This document shows, piece by piece, positions 48,401-61,000 of a stretch of DNA of 64,000 bases. Under the pieces are notes generated by a model. It was given only the letters and a program-made list of their open reading frames with translations. It was not told where the DNA came from and searched no databases. The stretch comes from Elgaria multicarinata webbii. Its lineage: Eukaryota > Chordata > Lepidosauria > Squamata > Anguidae. Position 1 is the stretch's first letter, and each line of letters opens with the position of its first letter. Where the stretch lies: assembly GCF_023053635.1 (NCBI RefSeq), contig NC_086179.1, positions 496,501-560,500 on the forward strand. The letters are read 5' to 3'. The position numbers were made by a program, and so were the translations under genes.

Positions 48401-51400
48401 GTAGGTGAGGAAGTTAACACCAGAGTCTGCCGTGGGGGTGGGGGGGTCTGTGCTGTGTTGGGAGGGAGGGAGGGAGAGGTTGCGTTTTTACTCCGCCGTT
48501 CAGCCAGGCTGCCAAGGAAGTGTTGAATGCAAATTTGCGATAATGCAATTGCCATAGGAAGCATTTCAGTCCTGCTGTGTGGCTGCAGATGCAGAAGCAG
48601 CACGAGCATCTGTCCGGGTGCAGGGGTGTCCAGGGCTGAGTTTGGAGATGGAAGAGTCCCAGGGAGCAGCCGGGGCTTGGGCATGGAGCGCCCGCTTTGT
48701 GGCCTGAAGACCCTGAATCTGGCCCCTGACGCCTCCAGGGAGCAGGGCTGCCCAAGGCCTTGCAGAGTCAGCGAAGACCTTCCTTGGGAAGGACTCCACG
48801 TCCCTGTGTGCCGTCTGAAGTGGCCCTTGGTTGCCAGCCAGTGGGAGTTGGTATCTGTGCTGACCTGGCGTAAGGGACGTGGCCTCCTTCCCCTTCAGGG
48901 TCACGTGCTGCCCAGGGTGTGGAGGTTCCCTGGTGGGGGCTTTTGTGCCTGCGAGGGCCTCTTGGGACTGCCCAGAGTAGCACGCCGGGGAAGCCGTGAC
49001 TCCCTCTCTGGTGACCTGGCATGTTCTTCAGTCCCTTAGTGCATCTCCCTTGACGGAGGCCCCTCCACCTGGGCTGAATGAGTGGCCTGGGGGTGCTGCT
49101 GTGGCAGCTCTGAGGGCCATGGGCTGGAGCTGCAGAGCCTGCTTGAGCAGCTGAGGCAGGTGTATCCGTGCAGCTGCAACCCTGGCCAGGGCGGGTGGAT
49201 GGATGGATGGATGGATGACAGCGCAAGAGCCCAACAAGCCCCCCCCCAAGTGCTGAGGAGGGATGGCGCACACGCGTGTGCAAATCCCTGGGTTGTTTTG
49301 CTATTTCTATCCCCCCCTCCCCACAATGGTAACTCATTGTTAAGGTGGCTTGCAGGATAAAAAGTATAAATCAGCCCACAAATTACAATACAATCTCAAC
49401 CATAAAAACTGTGAAACAGCAATGAAACAGCCTCATCGGCAGCAAAGAAAATCCCCCCTGGAGTAAAGAGGAGCTTAAGAGCGTCTTGCAAAGTGGGCAG
49501 GATCTGTGAAGGGAGCTGTCCGGCAGTTCCAGGTGAGAGGAGGCGCTTTCTGAGATGGCCCATTTAGGAACGTGAGGGCCAAAGCCAGCATCTCAAATTG
49601 AGCCCGGAAACAAATCAGAATACAGCACCCCCGGGGCGGAGTTGGCCTTAGAGAGAGTGCACCGGGTCAACCCAAAACAGCAAAACAGCTCTCGGGCCCC
49701 GTGGACGTTTCCAGATGGTTTTCAAGGGCAGCCCCAAGTAGAATGCATTGCAGCAATCCAGCCTGCGAGTGGCGGCTCGGGCACAGAAGGCCACGGCTCT
49801 AGCGCCAACCCTCTCCACGCCCCCCCTCCTAGTAGTTCTCTCCCAGGCAAAGCCGCTTCCGCTGCACAGCGCCTGGGAGGGGGCGCTGTGGCCAGGGCAG
49901 AGTTCAGCCCTTCTCCTCGGCCTCCTTCCATATTGGGGGGGGGCAGGTCCCTGCTTCGATGCACAGATCCGTGGCTGCCGCCTTCAGCTTGGGAGAGTGA
50001 CAGCGCTTGACCCCAGGGACCAGAGCCTGAGCCTAGCAGCTTCAGGTCCAAGGGTGGTGGGATCAGGCAAAAGACCAGGCCTCCACAGTCCGGGTCTCAG
50101 GCGGCACAGCAGGCGAGGAGCAGGTAGGAGGGAGCCGGAGCCAGAGCCCCATCCAGAGGGACGCGCGGCAGGGACCGGTCAGAACGGCAATCGGGAGTCC
50201 AGCCAAGGGGAGATGGATGCAGGCAGGTTTGGCCGGCGTTGTTTCCCAGCAACTTCCTCAGCTTTGCAGGGCTGTCTTTATGAAGAGGCTTGTCGGAGCC
50301 TTAGATGTGCACTATTAGAGACTGCAGCTGAAGAAGTCTTATTGTGAGCAAGCCTGTTGCATACGAGTAGACCTTTTCACGCCAGGCGGCCCCTGTGGCT
50401 CAGTTGAGCGCACCTTCTGGATTCCTGCCTTCTCAGGCTTCCTCCTCCACCTCCTCCCTGGGGGTTTTCTGGGCCTCCATCCGTGATGGCCCGCGGGCTC
50501 CTCCTGGCCTCCTGCTGCAGATCCGGGCTTTGCCGGCAGCAGACAGCTCTTCCTCCTCCAAGGAGCCTCCCAGTGGGGATGCGGAGGGCTTTGGCCACTG
50601 GAGGCAGCTGGGACACGAGGGCTTTGGGGCAGGGGAAACACCTCTGCGTCCCCCCGGGAGGCTGCAACAGGAGGCGGAGCTGCACAGAGGCCTTCCCAGG
50701 CTCCCGAGGAGTGCCAAGCGCGCCCCAAGGTAACGGTTTGGAAATGGCCACCAGATGGCGCCATTGCCCCACCTGGCTGTGTGCTGGGATGGCTCTTCCT
50801 TCTGGGAAGGGGGTCCGCCGACGTTCCTGGAGCGAGGTGCTCCGGGAACAGGCCCTGCGCACCTCTCGGGAAGTGGGTGTGGGCCCCTGCTCCCTCTCTG
50901 CTCTCCAGAGCCTCTCCCGCAAGTCAAACCCTGGGACCCCCCTTGAAACGGCCTCTGGAATTCAGTTCCGGGACTTGGATGGCCTCCAGGCGCTTTGGGA
51001 TCAGGGGGGTGGGGGCTTCTGTTTGACCTCTGCTGAGCTTCAGTGGAGGGGCTGGGGGCGGTGGCGAGACAGGGGCATTTGGCAAGGCAGAAGCTTCTCT
51101 GAGCCGGGCTGTGCTGCGGCTCTCGTGCTGCCTCCCTCTTTTGCAGTACGCACGCTGCCCCCTGGGACGCTGCTCCTCCCCACTGGCTGACTGGCTCCCC
51201 ATGCGCCTCCCCTGGCTGTGGCTTCCGGGGCCTCCGCCATCCAGAGGACTGCCTTCCCCTTGCTCCTGTTTGGCATTGTTGGGACTTGAGCTGGGTGGTG
51301 CCGAATATAGCCAGGTGGGGAGGAGGACTCGGGAGCTGCTGGTAGGCCGAGTGTGCCTCTGGGCCACCCTGGCGTGCGTGGCGGCACATGCACAGGGGCT

Positions 51401-54400
51401 TGACAGCCGGGTGGGGGTGGGGGCATCGGCGGCACCGAGAGAGGCAAGCGCTGCCCCCCCTCCTGCAGCAGCATGACTTCCGCTGCTGCCTTCCTCTTCC
51501 TGCTGAGGGTGGCGGCGGCAGCGGCCTTGTTGGCTGTGGCGACTGCTTGCCTTAGCTGTGGCGGACTAAGGCCCAGGGAGCTTTGGCTACTGGGCAGTCT
51601 AGGAGGAATGTCAAGAATGCATGAATAATCGTGATCGGTTGGAGAAGGAAAGGGTTTGCGTGAGAATCTGGCGTTCCCTACCTAACCAGTGGGCCGGACA
51701 GCCAGCCCTGACCTCCGCCACACCTGGGTGGGCCGGCCGTTGTTCACCTGGGCGTTGGACGCCTTCACTCCCTGGAGGACAAGGGAGGGCTCAGCCTTGC
51801 CTGCCCTGCCTCACCCGGGGGCTAAGGATGCCTTGAGTCTGGTCTGGGCCTCCTAGAGGAAAGAGGCTGTGGGTAAGGGGGCCGCCGTTGCCTTGTTCCT
51901 CTAGACTTCGATGGTGCGGGGTCAGAGATACAGTGGGACAGAATGGGCAGATTAAAAAAAGACGTCCGACCGCATCCTCCAAAGCAGCGCTTCCGTGTTC
52001 AGAAGCAGCCTTTCCGGTGCTGGAGAGCAGGGGGCCGACCCATAGCCCTTGTGCCACTGGGCGCATGGAATCCAGGTGTGTGCGGGTGTGTGTGCTGTGC
52101 ATCGGTGCTGCCCTGGGCAAGCCGCCTCCATCCCCGGCCACAGGGCTGCTTTTCTCCCTGCTCCGCCACAATCCCCTCCTCTGGTCTTCTCCAGACGGAA
52201 CCCGATGGAACCTGGGTGGGAGCCGCCGCGCTCGCTGGTGGCCAGCTCTCCTTGGCGCCCTGGTGAGGCTGGGGCTCTGCCTTGCGCTCTGAAGCTGCCA
52301 TGTAGACACCCAGGCCCCGGGGAACTGGCAGAGTGTCGATCCGGGCGGGGGCGGGCAGCGCCGGGGCGCCTGTGTGTGTGTGTGAGCCTGACACCACCGG
52401 CTCTCCGCTTCGCCAGCGGCCTCCGCTACCTTGCACCGGGCGAGAGCTCCCCTTGTCTCCTCCGCTTAGCTCGGCAGCATGTTCACTTCAGAACGATTAG
52501 CTGAGCTCCCCTCTGCAACGTTGCTGCCTGCCGCGGTGCGCCTGTGCGGCTTCCTTCCCCTTGTCATTTCTGCTGAGGGCGGCGCTTTCCTGCCATATGT
52601 TCCCCGGAGTGTGTGGCTGGACGGCCGGCCGGCTGCACAAGCTCATCCACGGAGGCTGCCTTTTGCAGCTGGGCACGAGCTGACACCCGAGAGCCTGCGG
52701 GGTGGGTGGGGAGGGGGCGGTTCGAAGGTTCCCCGCGTCGGCCATTAAATCCTGCCCCCCTTGTCCTCTGCCCCCCTCCCAGTGTGGCTCTGTCCCTCCT
52801 AAGGTGGGCCTCTGAAAGGTCCTGGTCTGAGGCGCTCCTTCGCCTTGGGCTCTCCGGCAGACGCCCCCTCTGCCCCGTTCCCCAAAGATCCCCGTCTTCG
52901 CTCGCAAGTGACTCTGGCTTGTTGTAGGGGGCGGGGAGGCCGGCTCTTTCGAAGCCCGCTCCAGCCGGGTTCAGTCCCGCTGTGCAGCGGAGGCCAAGCG
53001 CCTGTACTCTTTCGCTACAGAATCGGACTCAAAGAGTACTTATCAATGGAACCTTCTCAAACTGGGGAGAGGCAACGAGTGGGGGACCGCAGGGCTCAGT
53101 CCTGGGCCCAGTGCTCTTCAACATTTCTATTAATGATTTGGACGAGGAGGTGCAGGGAACGCTGATCAAATTTCCAGATGACACAAAATTGGGTGGAATA
53201 GCTAATACCCTGGAAGACAGAAACAAACTTCAAAGTGATCTTGATAGGCTGGAGCGCTGGGCTGAAAACAAGAGGATGAAATTTAATAGGGATCAATGCC
53301 AAGTTCTACATTTAGGAAATAGAAACCAAAGGCACAGTTACAAGATGAGGGATACTTGGCTCAGCAATACTACAAACGAGAAGGATCTTGGAATTGCAAG
53401 CTGAATATGAGCCAACAGTGCGATATGGCTTCAAGAAAGGCCAATGCTATTTTGGGCTGCATTAATAGAAGTATAGCTTCCAAATCACGTGAGGTACTGG
53501 TTCCTCTCTATTCGGCCCTGGTTAGGCCTCATCTAGAGTATTGCGTCCTGGGCAGCACTCTTCAAGAAGGACGCAGACAAGCTGGAGCGTGTTCAGAAGA
53601 GGGCAACCAGGATGATCAGGGGTCTGGGAACAAAGCCCTATGAAGAGAGACTGAAAGAACTGGGCATGTTTAGCCTGGAGAAGGGAAGGCCGAGGGGAGA
53701 CATGATAGCACTCTTCAAATACTTAGAAGGTTGTCACACAGAGGAGGGCCAGGATCTCTTCTCGATCCTCCCAGAGTGCAGGACACGGAATAACGGGCTC
53801 AAGTTAAAGGAAGCCAGATTCTGGCTGGACATCAGGAAAAACTTCCTGACTGTTAGAGCAGTACGACAGTGGAACCAGTTACCTAGGGAGGTTGTGGGCT
53901 CTCCTATAGAGTCCTTCAAGAGGCAGCTGGACAACCACCTGTCAGGGATGCTTTAGGGTGGATTCCTGCATTGAGCAGGGGGTTGGACTGGATGGCCTTG
54001 TAGGCCCCTTCCAACTCTGCTATTCTATGATTCTCGTGGAGCCCCTCCGGCAGGTGCAGCGCTGTGCCGGGTGGTGCTCCTGCCTTGCCCTTAAAAGCCA
54101 CTTAAACCTGACAGGCTCAGAGCAGGGGCTGCGGAAGAAGACGTCGCACAGAGCCCTTGGGTAGCCCAATTCCGGAGTGTCAAGTTTTGGTGCCTCTCTG
54201 CCTCGCTGTGAATTGCTAGTGACAAGGAAAATCAGGACGAATGTCTTGAGTGCTTTAAAGTGGGAGTGAGCCGCTCCCGCTCCCAATGAGCCTCTGATGG
54301 AAGGAGGGGGCTCTGTGAGCACTGATCCATCTTCATGATGCTCTTAAGAAGCACGTCGGTGGTAGTTGCCATCTATGTGTGTTGCGGGGAGGGCTGGAGT

Positions 54401-55032
54401 TGGCCCTGGCAGCTCCCCCCCCCCCCGGTGTCCATCTGCCTTGGGGCTGATTGCGCTGGACAGCCGGGATGCTGAGGCGTTTCAGAGGGGGGCTGGCTTC
54501 TTTTTTGTTGGGGATGCTGTGCCTGTGGGGCGGCTGCTGAAACGTGTCTGGCCCCATGTAGCACAAACAGAGTTATTGATGGTCCTGCATGGGGACCCCT
54601 AGGTCCCCACGTTCCCCAGCGGTTCTCAGAGCATCTCCAGCCCCAGTGGAGTCCTAGTGCCCGAGAAGTTTTCTCTGTCTCAGTTTTATTTCTATCCCAC
54701 CTCTCCATTAGAAATGACACTCAAGGTGGCTAACAATAATAACACAAAAACAAAACCACAATGAAGGCAAGCTAAAGGCTCTTCGGGAGGAGGATCTGTG
54801 CTGCTGCTGCTGCCGCCTCCTCCTCCACCAGGCCGCCGTGCACAGCTTGCGTTCGGGCTGACCGCCTCACCGTTTCTATCCTTGGAATAATGAAGTTGCA
54901 GGAAAATCCCTGCGTGTGCCAGTAACCATGTCTGGGTCGGAAGGGCGAGAACCTCCCCTCTGTGGCTCCTTTTCAGTCCTGCTGATTGTGACGAAGGCAG
55001 CGTAGTTAGGTTTTTAATGCCCTTATTTCTTT

Positions 55033-55093
<61 letters not shown>

Positions 55094-58000
55094 ATACTTG
55101 CGTACCACTTTTCAGTGCACAAGGCTCTTGGATGGCTAATTAGCAACTAAGGAAAGACGTGCAAAGAAAAAGCAGTAACCTATGAAACCAGTGGGCCTCC
55201 ATGCCAATGTGTTACACAGGGTCCTTCCAGCGTCACCTGAGGCTGTGTCCGAAGGGCAGAAAAAGGCAAAGATAGCATCAAAGCTGGGAGTGACCTGGGG
55301 TGTGTGTATGTCTTTATGTTCAACTTTTCCAAGCTTTGAAGGTTTAGCTTGGCCCATTCCACTCCGGTTTTGAGGCAGAATTGGGCTTGGCCTCCCTGAT
55401 GGATGACCTCCTTTGGGAGAGGGTTAAGGGGGAGCTTGGCTGTGTCGCTCTTTCTCGGTCTCTCAGGGGCTTTTGGGACTATTGGTCACAGCCGCCAACC
55501 GGACCACCTCCGTGAGTTGGGAGCAGTGTTCTGTGGTGGTAAAGCTGTGACTTTGCGGTCCGTTCCAGAGAATGCTGCTGTGCCTCGGCCCCCTGGCAGT
55601 TGAGCTGGGGGGGGGGGTGCAGGAGGGGAAGGGAAGGAGGTGCTTCCTTTATCTCCCAGCAGTGTAGGTGAGGATGAGAGGTGGGCTCCAGCTGTACTCT
55701 TAACCCGTCAAAGTAGACTGCTGCCACACTTTCTGTCCCCCTCGACTTAAACCGGGGGACTCCCAGGCCTTACAGGACAGACAGCCCTGGAAGAGATAAG
55801 GGCTTTGTTCCCAGACCCCTGATCATCCTGGTTGCCCTCCTCTGAGCACGCTTCAGCTTGTCTGCATCCTCCTTGAATTGTGGAGCCCAGAACTGGACGC
55901 AATACTCTAGATGAGGCCTAAAACCAGGGCCGAATAGAGAGGAACCACGACCTCATGCGATTTGGAAGCTATACTTCTATTCATGCAGCCCAAAATAGCA
56001 TTTAGTTTTTTTGCTGCCACATCATGCTGTTGGCTCCTATTCAGCTTGTGATCTACAACAATTCCAAGATCCTTCTCGTTTGTAGTATTGCTGAGCCAAG
56101 TATCCCCCATCTTGTAACTGTGCCCTTGGTTTCTATTTCCTAAATGTAGAACTTGGCATTTATCCCTATTAAATTTCATCCTGTTGTTTTCAGCCCAGCA
56201 CTCCAGCCTATCACGATCACTTTGAAGTTTGTTTCTGTCGTCCAGGGTATTGGCTATCCCACCCAATTTTGTGTCATCTGCAAATTTGATCAGCGTTCCC
56301 TGCACCTCCTCGTCCAAATCATTAATAAAAATGTTGAAGAGCACTGGGTTATAAATAAGTAACCGAGTTATAAATAAATAACTCGGCTACCTGGATCTGT
56401 CTTATTAGCTCTAAGCACGGGTCTTCAGTTAGGACAGGTCCCAAACTGTGAAACAAAGTCACAACCAAAAGCAGAAACGAAGATTATGATGGGCAAAATG
56501 AAACGAAGCCCCCCACCCTTCTTTTATACTCAAAAGCCTCTGATAACTGAGAGGAGTTTCCTTAGTCAATCGCCAGCTGGCTGAATAGCACCCTTAGGCT
56601 TTCTGGAGGGTGAAATTATTCAGTCTAATTAGCAAGAGTTCTGCCCTGGCCTTGAAGCCAGAACAGCACGCGATAGCGCATGCAGGTGGGGTGACGAGTG
56701 TGTGCAGCCCCATCTTCACGAAATAGGAAGTCTTGCAGGCAGCCAGAACACAAACAGAAAACTGATTTCTGGACACGGCGTTCTTCTGTCCTCCTCGCTG
56801 CTCAACATCTAGAGGAAGCCATTGGGAGCAGTCATTAGGAGATTTGGGGCGGGATGTCACTCATGTCCAGCTCTCTTTCTCTGTGACGTCTGAGTCAGAA
56901 GGGGCCAGTGTGGTGTGGTGGCTGAAGTGTTGGGCTGGGAGTCGGGAGAGCCAAATTCTAGTCCCCGACTCAGCCATGGAAACCCACTGGGTGACTTTGG
57001 GCCAGTCACAGAGTCTCAGCCCATCCTTCCTCACAGGGTTGTTGTGAGGATAAAATGGGAGAGGAGGAGGATTATGTATGTCACCTTGGCTTCCTTGGAG
57101 GAAAAAAAGGTGGGATATAAATGAAATAAATAAGGGGCTGTGCAGGTTCTGGATGGGTGCTGGGATGATGAGGGCTCAAGGGCTCCTTCTGGAGGCTAAC
57201 GAGCATCTCCTCTTCTTGTCCATAAGTGGCAGATGTTTCCCGAGGGCTCTGTTCAGCACCGGACACACCTGGGGTGGGTGCTGCATGCCAGAGAGGATGG
57301 CCCTTTGCGTGCGTGCATCCCTCCATCCCCTTCCCTTCCCTGCCAGCCAATAGCAATTGTTGGCTCCGCTTTGGACAGGGTGCTTTGAAGTAGTAATTTA
57401 CTGTAAAACAAAGTCATTCTAAAAGCTTTTTTGAAAGCATTTCATCAGCGTTTAGAAACGGTGCAGTAACAAGCACGGGGGGGTGGTGGTGGGGGAAGGA
57501 GCCTCGCGAGGGCTGCCTTGAAGCGGGCGATATCCCATCGCTCTCTGAAGTGACGCTGCGCGGCTCCCTCCTTGAAACCCTGTTTCCACTGCTCAGCTGA
57601 GCAGGAGCAGCTCTGTGCCTTCCTGGCGAGGAGGCTGCTGCAGCCCAGCCCAGCCCCTTTCATTAGCCAGCCTTCTGCCCAGGAGCAGCTGCCGGCAGGC
57701 TGTCCCAGAGGACCGTGCAGAGAATGAGGCGGTCGGTTCCGCGTCATTCTGGGGGTGGGGGTGTCTAATGAACTCTGTGCTGTCATCCAGTTGGAAGTGT
57801 TTGGCAGCAGGTCCAGGGCAGAAGGAATGGAAAAATGTCCCTCCGTGCAGAATTCACTGCCTCGATGTTGGCCGGCGGCCACTGGCTGAGAAGGGCTGAA
57901 GGAAGCGGAGGCTGTGCCTCGCAGATGGAGCTCTCCGCCACCGTCGGCTGCCGGAGCTAAACGGGCCCTCCCTGTTCGGAGGCAACAGGCGGAAGGAGCT

Positions 58001-61000
58001 TCCCAGAGGCCTCTGCTTGGCCTCGATGGGGTGGTGGGCCGGATGGAGCCCTGGTCTCCTCCGGGTGTCTCCTGGCATCTGCAGCAGGGCACTCCCTGGG
58101 TGATGCCTGCTTCAGCTCAGGAGGCACCAGCCCCAGAATTCAAGTTCCTGGGCGGTGCCTTTTCTAAGCAGGGTAATCCGCATTGTCCTGCTGGGACTTA
58201 CGGGCAGAAGAGTGGACCAAGGCAGGCGCGTCTCTAGTCCAGTGTCCTGTTTCCAGCAGTGTCCGCTTGTCTGGGAAGCCCATAAGCAGGGCGTGAAGGT
58301 AAGAACATCGGAAGGGCCCTGAGGCTGGAGCAGACCCAGGGTCCATCTAGTCCAGCGCTCTGCTCCCACAGGGGCCGAACAGCCGTCGGCCAGGGACCAA
58401 CAAGGCAGGACGTGGTACAACAGCACCCTCCCACCCATGTTCCCCAGCAACTGGGGCTCACAGGCTTTACTGCCTCGGATACTGGAGATAGCAGCACTTC
58501 ACATCCTCCTGTGGGAGACGATTTCTGAAGAGGATCGGTGTGATTGGTCAGCTGGAGCAGTAACTGGATAACTCTCGTCCTTCTCCATGACTTGTTTGAA
58601 TCTCTCTCTGCCGCCATCAAGGGCAGTGGCTGTAGCCGTGGCTTGTAGCAGGGTGTGTGTGTGTGTCGTTGTACAGAAGCATGTTGCTTCTTCTCTCCAG
58701 TGGTCCTTGGCTGAACCAGAGTTCTAGTCTTGTGCTTCTGCTGTGTCGGCCGGTGGAATCCTAGAATAGCAGAGTTGGAAGGGGCCTACAAGGCCATCGA
58801 GTCCAACCCCCTGCTCAATGCAGGAAGCCACCCTAAAGAGCGGCAGCCTTGGCCCCCCATTGGGACTTGGCTGGGCCCTTCGCGTGTGCTGGAATCTCCA
58901 GGTGTCTCAAATGCTGCCACGGCCGGTGGGGAGGAGAGAGCCCGGCCCCTGCTGCTCTGTGGGCGCCTTCTCCCCTCTTGGGAAGTGTCCCCTTCCCAGC
59001 GGGGCTGGCTGCAGCTGAGTCTGGCCGCGTCTGGCCCTGCTCTGCAGTGCGTGTAGCAACAGCCGGGCTTCTCTGAGCTCGAGGCCCTGGAGGTGTCCCG
59101 TTCAACCACTTCCCATTCAAAATTTCAGAGCGGTGGACAAAATAAAATGGAATAAAATCAGAATGAAATACACATGTTAAAAGTACATTTAAAAAGAAAC
59201 AAAGTGCAAAAATAAGCCGTGGCTAGTCATTAAGGGAAGGCTTCCTGGTTTCCGAGCACACAGCCTTCCCCGTGATGGCCCCTGCTGTTGTTCAGCTGCT
59301 TCCTCCGCCCTGCCCACCTGCTTTCTGCATACCTCCATGGCATGCTCAGTACTTCCACAGTCTGCTCTGGACCAGCTGCCACTCTGCCTCCTCCATGGAT
59401 GTGCCCAGGGCCCAGCTGCGTGGAGGAGAGACATGGTGCACAGCGAGGTCGGCATCTTTCAGCTTTGGAGGGAGCCCTGCTGTCCCCTGAGCGTCTCGGC
59501 CAGAGGGGAGCCTGAGCCGGGGGCTCTAGCGGACACCAGCTGGTCATGCCTGTCTTGTAGATGGTGGCAACGCCAGTGGAGCCTGATCGATTTCCCAGGG
59601 AACTGGAAACACCCGGTGGGTCTGGCAGGTGACCCACCGAACCAGGTGTGGTTTGGAAAACATCCTGCACATGTTTGCCTGTCTGAGGTTCCAAACGGGG
59701 CTGCTGTGTGCCTGGCGGGTCGGGTGGTGGTGGTGGTGCTGCTGCCTGTGCCAAGTCGGCTGGCAGCCTTTCCCAGCTGTTCTCTCAGGCTGCTTGCTGG
59801 CCTTGTCCTCTGCTTGCAGGGCTGGATCCTGGCAATGCTCACTGATGTGCTCCCTTCCACGCTGGGGGCAGGATCCCTGCTGCAACAGCTCAGACTCTGC
59901 CAAGTGCCGGTTTGAAATGTGCACCTTGGGATCCCCCTGAACAGTTGTGGAGAAGGTGATCTTCCCAGCTGCAAAGTCTCTCCTCTTTCATGGGGAGGCT
60001 GCCGGGGTTGGGCGAGGTGGTGGTGGTGGTGCCAGGTCTGAGCCCCTCCTTTGCTCTGAGAGCTGCATGATGCTCTTGGGGGGGGGAGCTGTGGGGCTGG
60101 CTGGGGGTCCACAAGGGCAGCTCATCGTGCCCTTGCCCTTTTGCTTGGTGACTGCCGGGCAGCCCGGCTCTGCAAGCCAGGGGGAGGCAGCACCTGAGAG
60201 TTCCTCCTGCCCGAGTCAGGACGGCTGGGCAGATGGCGGAAGGAGGCCGGGAGCCGAGACTCTGATGTGGGAGCGGTGTGTCTGGGGCACAGGCGCTCGA
60301 GAGAGGACTGTGGTCCAAGAGTGAACTGGACTGGAGCCCCGGAGTGAAGCTTGGCACCCCCCCGGAAGCTGGGGAGCAAATGCCTGAGCCGCTGGGGCTG
60401 GGGTGTTGCGCCATCAAGGGGGAGACGGGAGGGGGTCTGTTGAGCCCATCCGGAAGGGCTGGTGCAGGGGAGTGACTTCTCCGCTTTGACTTTTATCCCG
60501 CCTTTCTATCAAAAACTGGCACTCGTGGTGGTGGGGCTTACCAATCACAATTTAGAATAGATTCAAACCTTAAAACGCGCAAAAGTACAAGAACAGCGTA
60601 ACAAGTGCAGAATAAAAACAGCATCCAACCGACAGACCCTCTTACAGGCCAGAGGCTTTTTGAAGAAAGCGTTCTTTGCCTGCCGCTGGAAGGACAGAAG
60701 AGAGGGAGGCACCTGGCAACCACCAAAAAGGCCCTCTCTAGTGTCACCACCAAATGCCGCCTCTGGTGGTGGTGTCCTTGAGAAATGGGCCAGAAGATCT
60801 TCCCGGCTGGCCAGGCTTGCGTGGGAGAAGGCTTTTAAGGCAGGGAGCCACATGTCCCCCTGCGTGCTGGTTGAGGAGCCAACGAGCCTGGCCCTGGATC
60901 AACCTGTCCAGGGCCAGATGATCCTCAGGGCATGTGGGGGAAGGGGGGTGGGGTGGAGGCTGCCCATTGCCCCAAATTTGTGGGCTTGCTTTTAAGTCCA

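Noticed and set aside
53404-53982. CR1 RT frames at 52982-53404 and 53612-53956 as host genes
   Set aside because: They are pieces of CR1 ORF2 inside a LINE ending in the CR1 3' motif.
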